64,000 bases of DNA. Source: Xenopus tropicalis. Lineage: Eukaryota > Chordata > Amphibia > Anura > Pipidae. The DNA is taken from assembly GCF_000004195.4 (NCBI RefSeq), contig NC_030678.2, positions 33,456,201 to 33,520,200 on the forward strand, read 5' to 3'. A model generated the notes under the pieces. That model was not told the origin of the DNA and ran no database searches. It saw only the letters and a program-made list of their open reading frames with translations. The position numbers and the translations under genes were made by a program. This document shows, in pieces, positions 57,866 through 64,000 of the stretch (its first letter is position 1; the number at the start of each line of letters is the position of its first letter).

Positions 57866-59860
57866 GTAGACCTCTATTAAGTAGATCCTCATAAGGAAGC
57901 AACCAGGTATTGTGCTCACCAATACAACTAATTGTGATCAAGCTGCCATGAGTGGCATAATCCTAATTTAAAGAAGAGAAAAGTTCATCAGTGGCAAGGA
58001 ATAAAATGAAAACAAAATGTATGGTATGTAATGTAAGGTACAATGGTATAGCAGCACAGTAATATACTAGTACTATTTTCTCCTCTGACATTAGTGGCAA
58101 ATGCTTTCCTATTAGATTTCCCCATAGACAAAAGAACATTTGTCCCACTGAAGTTAATGGAGTTTTTTTTTAGAGAATAATGGAAAGCAAATTCCCCTTT
58201 GACTGTAATAGGTTTTGTCAGGCAAAATCCAATGTAATTTTAAATTTGACCAATTCCTGCGTATTTTTAGTCAACAAAAAATAGGTAAATACGGGCATGG
58301 CTTGTTATTTGGGGAAAACTATGTACATAATTTAGGTGTAACTAGAAGGGAAGCATGGGAAACTGCAGTAAAAGGCATTCTGAGCAGGGCCAAATGGTAC
58401 CAGTGGGCCTAGAGCATAGCTTTCATTGATGGCCCCCACTGCCCTTTGTTCTCCCCAGACTCTTTTTATCACGTGCACTAACTAGCAGTTATTAGCTCCA
58501 TTCTGCTATTTGGAACAGCCAGTAGGACTGCTTGCTGCATTCAGGGTTAGACTCTCCCGATTGCGCCTAGGTAAGTATCAGATATGTGCGTTCACAGTGG
58601 CGGGCCAAGCTTACCGGGTCGCCCCTGCACCCTTCCCCCCGCATGTTGTGCTGTAAAGCTCTTCTAGCTGATTCATATAAGGGTCTGCCATCACTACCAG
58701 ATTCTGCTGGTGGGTCCCCTCTCCTGGTGGGCCGTGGGCAAAGGCCCCTATTGCCCATTTATTAAAATGGCCCTGATGCTGAGAAACACAGCCCTGAAAC
58801 TGTATGAATGGCCCTTTCTCTTAAATACTTAGCAGCCCCCAGTGAATTTACCTTTCCTTAATCTTTAACCAGTTTTAAAAGAACAAAACCCTACATATTA
58901 TTTCATGTTAACAGGTTTAATTTTCTTTATGAAACATAGGAGTTTTGTACAATTCTACATGGCGCCTCCCTGTAGCCACTCATTCTTACTAAGTTAGGGG
59001 GGCTGCTTATAAATAGAGCGGTGGGGGAGTTAGTGATCATAAAGTGATCATACAGATCATAAACAAGGCATGTAACTATAGAGGAAGGAGATAGACCCTG
59101 TAAGTGCTAGCGGACCCATGAACTACAGGGACCAGTATGGTACTGACTGCTAAGAGGGCTCATGAAGAATTGCAGTACCAGAGTATAGGGGTACATAAAA
59201 AAGATTTTACTCTGGGGACCAAGGTATTCCATTTCCATGAGTGCCCCAAGCAGTTTTTCTCAGTGATGCAAATAGATTTTTTATTGGAACTAGAAGTACA
59301 GAACTATAGCATGTGGAGTCCCTTAGCACCAGTTGTGCAGAACATTAATCTTATTTCTTGTTGTAATCATTTAGAGGTAACCACCATAGAAGCCTACAAA
59401 ACTCTATTTCCTTTATTCATTAAAAATGACCAACCAAAACCAGTCACAAAATAGAGCACTGAAACCTTTTTTTGCCTGGAATGACCGCATTTTTTCAAGG
59501 AAGAATCTTCCCATGATGATTTCACCAAGCCCACAGAACAGGACTGCACAGTGGTACCTTAGAGTACCAAGGGAAAAAGGCATCTCTGTACTGAATCAGC
59601 GCATTTCCCATCACACTCAGTAGTGGCCATATAGAATGATCTGCACAATGTCACTTACAGTATGGCTGGTTTATAAGCAGTAGCTGCAAGGCAACAGATG
59701 ACGAGTACTAATACCTATACCAACATGCCTAAAATGCCATTTCCACTCCTTATATTGTATGTATATTAATAAAACAAAAACAGGTAATTGGACCTATGTC
59801 CACATGCCTAGAATGCCATTTCACTTGTTATTGTACTGAATTGCTGGTGTGGGTATACAC

Positions 59861-59861
<1 letters not shown>
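57866..59861. other. No recognised gene
   Basis: Around 58590-58770 is a GC-richer patch ('ggcgggccaagc', 'gggccgtgggcaaaggcccc') that looks like a hAT-family remnant. The open frame at 59137-59454 has no recognised domain. Confidence 0.35.
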
Positions 59862-59933
<72 letters not shown>

Positions 59934-59946
59934 CGGACAGAAAGAA

Positions 59947-59986
<40 letters not shown>
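59862..59986. repeat. (TA)n microsatellite, interrupted
   Basis: Two TA tracts (about 59862-59930 and 59949-59986) separated by 'ttgcggacagaaagaag'. Open frames through it are repeat artefacts. Confidence 0.95.
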
Positions 59987-59988
<2 letters not shown>

Positions 59989-60963
59989 TGATAAAGGTCC
60001 CGGGTGAGCATTTTTTACATATTTACATTGTTTATCTGATTTGCACCCAGGTTGTAATCCCTATAAGTGTGTGCCTCAGCCTTTTTCTATATATATATTG
60101 TATATATATGTAAAAAATAATTGTTTATGCTTTATATATATGTATATATACATCCCTAGTTGTAACATTCTTAGAACTAGATATGGGCATTTTTCTGTGC
60201 AAATGTATTTTCTCAGAGCTTTGCTGCTGAGAGTTTATCTGAAGATCAGAATGCACTTATTACTTAAAAAACAACTCCTACTTCTGAACAAAAGAGAACA
60301 AAGGACAATACTTTATGGAGGGGGGAGGTTTGATTCCACTGCAGCACTTAGCATGAGTACCTCCATTTTCTCCCATTTGATACTGTATGCAAGAACAGCT
60401 ACATGATGGAGAAATCATAGCTTTAGCAGAGTGCCGGTAGGATACAGTATAAGGAATATGATTGCTTCTACTCTTATTTATTGCAAATGGAAAACACATC
60501 TGGGCTCTGTTGTCCTCTAACAGTACAAATGCAACAGTGTGAATTGATCGAGGAGAGAGAATGAAAACTAAGAATAAGCAATTCTGGCTGACAGATGTAC
60601 CAGTGTGGATACAACTTCATAACCAGATGTCGTGTAGTGTGCCAGTTTAATTTTATAATAACTCCATTGTCAGGGATAAATTGGTGTTAGTAATGGCAAA
60701 TATTCCCAACCCCATAGGGGGTCAAAGGCTTAATATTTTCAGAACTCAATGAATATTTGCTGTTGTATATATTGTATATATTGATGGAACTATAGTGGCA
60801 TAGCAACCAAGTAGCAGGTAGCATTCCCTGGCCACCTTTCTAAAGGGCCTTAGCTGACCCCAGCTAAGGGCCCAGTGCTCCCTATGAGTACCAGCACCAG
60901 CACAGATAAATATTATGCAATGCATTCTGGCCCTCTAACGCTCCGCGGCTGTTGGGGCCCAAT
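59987..60963. other. No recognised feature
   Basis: More short (TA)n at 60088-60110 and 60133-60149. No supported gene. Confidence 0.4.
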
Positions 60964-61362
60964 AGGACTGGGGACCACTGGGTTTTCTGGCACACTGGCG
61001 GACCAGTGCAACCTTGAAAGAAACAAACTGAAATAAGTAAACTGGCTGGGCTAATTTAATAACATAGGGGCTAAATTGCAGTGCAGTTACTAATAACAAC
61101 CAACCATATAAAAACTAATTCTAATGTAAATTAGGCCGCGTTCTCTAGACAGCCATTTTGAAACTTCCTGAGAAACTGCCAATACCCTGGTGCACAAGAC
61201 AATAAAAGTAATACAAGTACAATTTGTTCCTAATATATTCTTTTCCATTTTAAACTGTGCCTTAGGGTGACAAGCTGTTTGAACATGTAAATGGAGCGCT
61301 CAGGCTAAAGCAGTCTGGTACAATGTAACTAATTGATCCTTAAGCCAAGTTAAACCCAGTAC
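60964..61362 (+). repeat. Segmental duplication, block A (first copy)
   Basis: Matches 63279-63680 base for base over long runs. In the last 229 bp (61134-61362) I see only two differences, gca/gag in 'ggtgcacaag'. Its left edge includes a hAT-like remnant (ggactgggg...gcggaccagt) also seen in diverged form near 48880. Confidence 0.93.
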
Positions 61363-61661
61363 AGGCTGCCTATTATGCAATAAACAAGGAGATCTCTCCC
61401 GGCCAATGTTCAGGTGCTTATCTTTAATGAGTTAAGAATTCAGCCAGTTTTCCTAAGGACTCAAGATCAATAAATGATTAAAGTCTATTTTTCATCGGTG
61501 CTTCGTGTTTGACAACAGAAAGCATAATTTTTGGCCCTGGTCCTGATGCACACATATTTCAGCCTAACAGAAAGTAGATGGCATTGACTCAGCCCTGGGT
61601 GAGCAAATATCTTTGGAACAGAGCTGCGCTGCTAGATAGAGATGTGGGCGATTAACTAACA

Positions 61662-61730
61662 TAAGGTGGCCATATACTATAAGATCTTCTAATCTGATCG
61701 TTTGACTCTAGTGGCAATAAAGTGACAAGG
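61662..61730 (+). mobile_element. Left half of a 'ggccatacacg' MITE
   Basis: 'taaggtggccatatactata' followed by 'agatcttctaatctgatcg'; no matching right end. Confidence 0.5.
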
Positions 61731-61956
61731 GCGAAGTTTCCCAAGTTCAGTAATAAACTGCAAGGAATCAAAGATTTGCTTTTAATAATGGTATTCCTCT
61801 CTCCCCCTGCTCAGCATCCAAAATGGCATTGCCCATAGGCGCCACATGGGATGCAGCGCTGGCACAGTGACTTCAGCGAGCAAGTGTTTGACGTTATCAA
61901 TGGTGTGAAAAATCAAAATAAATAGACACCAGGGACCTGGGTTTAATGCTTTAATG

Positions 61957-62373
61957 CTCCCCAAACCTTTTTTGCACCATGGACCAGTTTCAAGCGAGAC
62001 AATTTTTCAAGGACTGGGGGTGGGAGGTTGCAACTAGTGCATAGTATATAATTTAGTTATTACATATATAATGTAAATTTAGTTATTACATTTTATTTTA
62101 TGCACTTTACTTTTATTACTACTACATTATAAAATATAATACAGCTCATCATAACACAAAATCAGTTTGACATCCCCTGTTGCTTAGTATTGAGCTTTAA
62201 GTATTTTGGTCCTTATCGAGATCAGTAGAAAGCTTGCTGGGCTTCACATAGCTGTTGTCATGGCTGTGTAACACATGAGGGAGTTGGGATTACAGGTAAT
62301 TGGGACCAGAGGTGGCCCGATTCAGCAGAGCCCATGGCCCGGCACCGGCCCACGACCTGGTGGTTGGGGACTG
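61957..62373 (+). mobile_element. hAT-Charlie-like MITE
   Basis: Left 'ctccccaaaccttttttgca' and right 'ctggtggttggggactg' are inverted ends. The order 'accatggaccagtttc', 'gacaatttttcaaggac', 'tgcactttacttttattact', 'cccggcaccggcccacgac' follows a mammalian hAT-Charlie MITE (MER1-like) that I remember. That resemblance is from memory and unverified. Confidence 0.7.
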
Positions 62374-62377
62374 TGGT

Positions 62378-62560
62378 TTCTGACCCTTTGCCTGATCCGG
62401 ACTTTGATGTTTGCTGCCTGAACCAACCTGTGTCTGGAAATCAACTAAAAGACTCTTGATAACCCTTCTGATACCCTTCTGGACAATTTGCCTGAACTCA
62501 AGCTTCCTTCTTGGTCCTGACTACAATCCCAGCAGAAGCCGAGCAGGCCCTCACATCCGG
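62378..62560 (-). repeat. Interspersed repeat, inverted copy of 44270-44545
   Basis: 'tgaccctttgcctgatcc', 'cctgtgtctggaaatcaac' and 'aacccttctgataccctt' are the reverse complement of the 44.3-kb copy with scattered changes. Confidence 0.65.
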
Positions 62561-63113
62561 CACTAAAGCAGTATTGGGTATCTGTTTTACCTGTTATTGT
62601 CCGGTGACAATGCTTATATTCAGTATATTTTGAAACACAAAAGGGATATTTTAAGTATCCCCCGGCCAGAAGCGCAAGAGCACTATGGGGCACAAGAGTG
62701 CAAAGAGTATGCAAAGACCTGGAAGTAGAAAAATGCCCAAAAACTGCTGAAGCAATTACCAGCAAATCAAAGGATTGTGCAGAAGTTTACTGCGTGCTTT
62801 AAAAATCTCAGATCTAAGAAGAGTTTAAGGTCCTTGTCATCATGCCAACCTTATTTACATCTTCTATCTTCTTGCGGGTTTGAAAAAGCTAAATTAAATG
62901 TACCCATCATACAATGTTCTTTGTAGGAGTCCAATTTTGTGCGAACTGAATTGTGATTGTGTTCACATAAGTACTGAATTATTTGTGTATATTTGTGTAC
63001 ACAATGCAATTGGTTGTGTGCACAGGCACAAATGGCACAGCATAGAGGGAGTGTTGTCTTTCTTATCATAGTCACAAAATACATTTAAAAAAACTGGGCC
63101 TAACCAGGGTACC

Positions 63114-63276
63114 TACCATTCTATAGCATTATCATATGTCCTCTGGTCTTTGCCTGGTTAACTTTTTTCAACAAAAATAATACAAGCAGAAATTTCGCCC
63201 CAGTTTGATCAATGTCACAGTGAAGTCAAAGACAAAAGTCTTAATTGCCATCAAAAATATAGTGTCTAAAAACAGA
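63114..63276 (+). repeat. Segmental duplication, block B (first copy)
   Basis: Begins 'taccattctatagcatta' and runs through 'agaaatttcgccccagtttg'. The same text, with some changes, is at 63678-63855. Confidence 0.9.
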
Positions 63277-63278
63277 AC

Positions 63279-63680
63279 AGGACTGGGGCCCACTGGGATG
63301 TCTGGCACACTGGCGGACCAGTCCGACGCTAAAAGAAACAAATCGAAATGAATATTAGACTAGCTGGGCTAATTTAATAACATAGGAGCTAAATTGCAAT
63401 GCAGTTACTAATGACAACCAACCATATAAAAACTAACACTAATGTAAATTAGGCCGCGTTCTCTAGACAGCCATTTTGAAACTTCCTGAGAAACTGCCAA
63501 TACCCTGGTGAGCAAGACAATAAAAGTAATACAAGTACAATTTGTTCCTAATATATTCTTTTCCATTTTAAACTGTGCCTTAGGGTGACAAGCTGTTTGA
63601 ACATGTAAATGGAGCGCTCAGGCTAAAGCAGTCTGGTACAATGTAACTAATTGATCCTTAAGCCAAGTTAAACCCAGTAC
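63279..63680 (+). repeat. Segmental duplication, block A' (second copy)
   Basis: Second copy of 60964-61362. It begins directly where block B ends, so the order is A, 1.75 kb, B, A', B'. Confidence 0.93.
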
Positions 63681-63855
63681 CATTCTATAGCATTAACGTA
63701 TGTCCCCTGGTCTTTGCCTGGTTAACTTTTTTCAATAAGAATAAGAAAATACAAGTAGAAATTTCGCCCCAGTTTGATCAATGTCACAGTGAAGTCAAAG
63801 AACGCCTTCAGTTCTTAGTTGCCATCAAAAATATACAGTGTCTTAAAATAGAATA
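63678..63855 (+). repeat. Segmental duplication, block B' (second copy)
   Basis: Joined to A' without the 1.75 kb, sharing the bases 'tac' at the joint. Small insertions (gaataagaaaat, aacgccttcag) distinguish it from block B. Confidence 0.9.
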
Positions 63856-64000
63856 ACTCTACCACCGAATAAATCAGTGCTGGACCTTGGAGAGAACAGC
63901 TCAGGGGTATTTAAATCATCATCCAAGCTGCAGCCTAGCGACATTATGACCCCACTCTAATGGGGCTTATACAACATTCCCACATACATGTACACAAAAC

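Larger units (their letters stand above)
61363..63113. other. 1.75 kb present in one duplicate only
   Basis: Lies between blocks A and B of the first copy and is absent between A' and B' of the second. It contains half a 'ggccatac' MITE (61662-61730), a Charlie-like hAT MITE (61957-62373) and an interspersed repeat (62378-62560). No gene is supported. Confidence 0.8.

Noticed and set aside
59796..60113. Frames of alternating Ile-Tyr
   Set aside because: Translation of a (TA)n microsatellite.

Overview
The window reads as vertebrate, almost certainly frog (Xenopus) genomic DNA. It is AT-rich and intron-dense, with no bacterial-style coding. It is packed with short non-autonomous DNA transposons of kinds I associate with Xenopus: T2/Kolobok-like elements with TTAA targets, families whose ends read 'ggccatacacg' or 'tatgggaccc', and hAT-like families ending 'cagtgatccccaacc'. 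It also holds CR1-type LINE copies. Family names are from memory; no database was searched.

Only one gene is well supported. It lies on the + strand at about 36.6-42.9 kb. Nine coding exons (ATG at 36642, stop at 41297-41299) join through eight GT-AG introns into one uninterrupted 191-residue frame. The protein has an acidic, aromatic N-terminal half, a charged heptad-like helix, a Glu-rich linker, a very basic segment and a short hydrophobic, proline-ended tail. I do not recognise the family. Its last exon runs into a 25-bp minisatellite of about 46 copies that would sit in the 3' UTR, followed by a polyadenylation signal at 42898. Intron 4 carries a near-perfect foldback with arms of about 128 bp. 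A second, weak candidate is a pentraxin/LamG-like exon at 1061-1260.

Layout: 1-2 kb, mostly plain sequence with the pentraxin-like exon. 2.0-4.7 kb, a TTAA-type MITE and a 5'-truncated, frameshifted CR1 LINE (- strand). 5.15-6.44 kb, a minisatellite of about 80 bp units. 7-18.3 kb, scattered MITEs in unremarkable sequence. 18.4-20.6 kb, a 2.2-kb array of 18/25-bp units with no stop codon in any forward frame. 21.6-34.6 kb, MITEs, a second CR1 3' end split by later insertions, and a Harbinger-like MITE with its own internal 52-bp minisatellite. 36-43 kb, the gene. 43-60 kb, many MITEs, including a clean hAT-like insertion (8-bp target duplication) nested in an older foldback element. 60.9-63.9 kb, a local segmental duplication in which one copy holds about 1.75 kb that the other lacks.

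There is no operon, CRISPR array, rRNA, tRNA or prophage. The single gene is the only likely functional protein locus. The rest is the product of repeat insertion and expansion around it.
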